From Gammaproteobacteria bacterium (GTDB lineage: Bacteria; Pseudomonadota; Gammaproteobacteria; Pseudomonadales; Pseudohongiellaceae): a DNA stretch of 45,210 nt. The stretch lies in contig BPDI01000024.1 in the NCBI GenBank assembly GCA_019654215.1, positions 1-45,210 on the forward strand, written 5' to 3'. Below the pieces are notes generated by a model, which was not told where the DNA came from, searched no databases, and saw only the letters and a list, made by a program, of their open reading frames with translations. Numbering within the stretch: position 1 is the stretch's first letter; each line of letters opens with the position of its first letter. Positions 45,109-45,210 of the stretch are shown here, piece after piece. The translations under genes were made by a program, and so were the position numbers.

Positions 45109-45210
45109 TTATGCTGCGTGTTGTTTATTGACGTCAATAAGTTTGTCTTCGCCTTTTTTATAGGAATGGACTTTGGTTTCACCCCTTCCGGTAATTCTCT
45201 AATCAGTTCG
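45109..45210 (-). CDS. Possible C-terminal end of an unidentified protein, partial
   Basis: Read leftward, a frame ends GETKVHSYKKGEDKLIDVN and a few residues before TAA at 45109-45111. A stop at 45199-45201 and a better continuation (RELPEG) in the neighbouring frame imply one more indel. The charged, gene-like C-terminus suggests a real leftward gene entering the window, but I cannot identify it. Confidence 0.3.

Overview
The window is a chromosomal housekeeping segment of a gammaproteobacterium. The gene order supports this: rsmJ / dapE-dapD-yffB-glnD-map (minus strand), rpsB-tsf-pyrH-frr-uppS-cdsA-dxr-rseP-bamA-skp-lpxD-fabZ-lpxA-lpxB-rnhB-dnaE-accA-tilS-pyrG-kdsA-eno-ftsB-ispD-ispF-truD-pcm-(DUF368)-nlpD (plus), fdxA and mutS (minus), cinA-recA-recX (plus). 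This is the Pseudomonas/OMG-type arrangement. Base composition is moderately AT-rich, which fits a marine or free-living lineage of that type, but I cannot name a genus.

Layout. 1-6489: lysine/DAP biosynthesis (dapE, dapD), a YffB reductase, the PII uridylyltransferase glnD and methionine aminopeptidase map, all leftward, with the tail of rsmJ converging on dapE. 6490-6859: divergent regulatory region with an extended -10 promoter and a structured rpsB leader. 6860-13208: translation factors (S2, EF-Ts, RRF), UMP kinase, undecaprenyl-PP synthase, CDP-DAG synthase and the isoprenoid enzyme Dxr. 13250-21483: outer-membrane biogenesis (RseP, BamA, Skp, LpxD, FabZ, LpxA, LpxB). 21515-32556: RNase HII, Pol III alpha, AccA, TilS, PyrG, KdsA, enolase, FtsB. 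32619-37541: IspD, IspF, TruD, Pcm, a DUF368 membrane protein and the LysM/M23 lipoprotein NlpD. 37855-40905: FdxA ferredoxin and MutS (minus). 41027-43531: CinA-type amidohydrolase, two LexA boxes, RecA, RecX. 43646-44908: a DUF1015 protein of unknown function. The right end is low-complexity.

Many universally conserved or essential genes (map, rpsB, rseP, bamA, lpxD, fabZ, lpxA, lpxB, dnaE, accA, eno, recA) are split by single-base indels, often in homopolymers, although both sides of each break encode the right protein. The most economical explanation is uncorrected sequencing error, densest near the window ends, and not gene decay. These genes are therefore annotated as full-length CDS spans with frameshifts noted.

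No mobile element, CRISPR array, tRNA, rRNA or defence island was seen. The most notable observations are: a ribosomal protein S2 with a long acidic plus lysine-rich KKKAPA-repeat C-terminal tail; a structured rpsB leader; absence of surE and rpoS from their usual places beside truD/pcm/nlpD; a DUF368 (PopT-type) gene in the slot often held by a DedA-family gene; and tandem LexA boxes about 325-380 bp upstream of recA with a small ORF in between. I found no convincing wholly new system.
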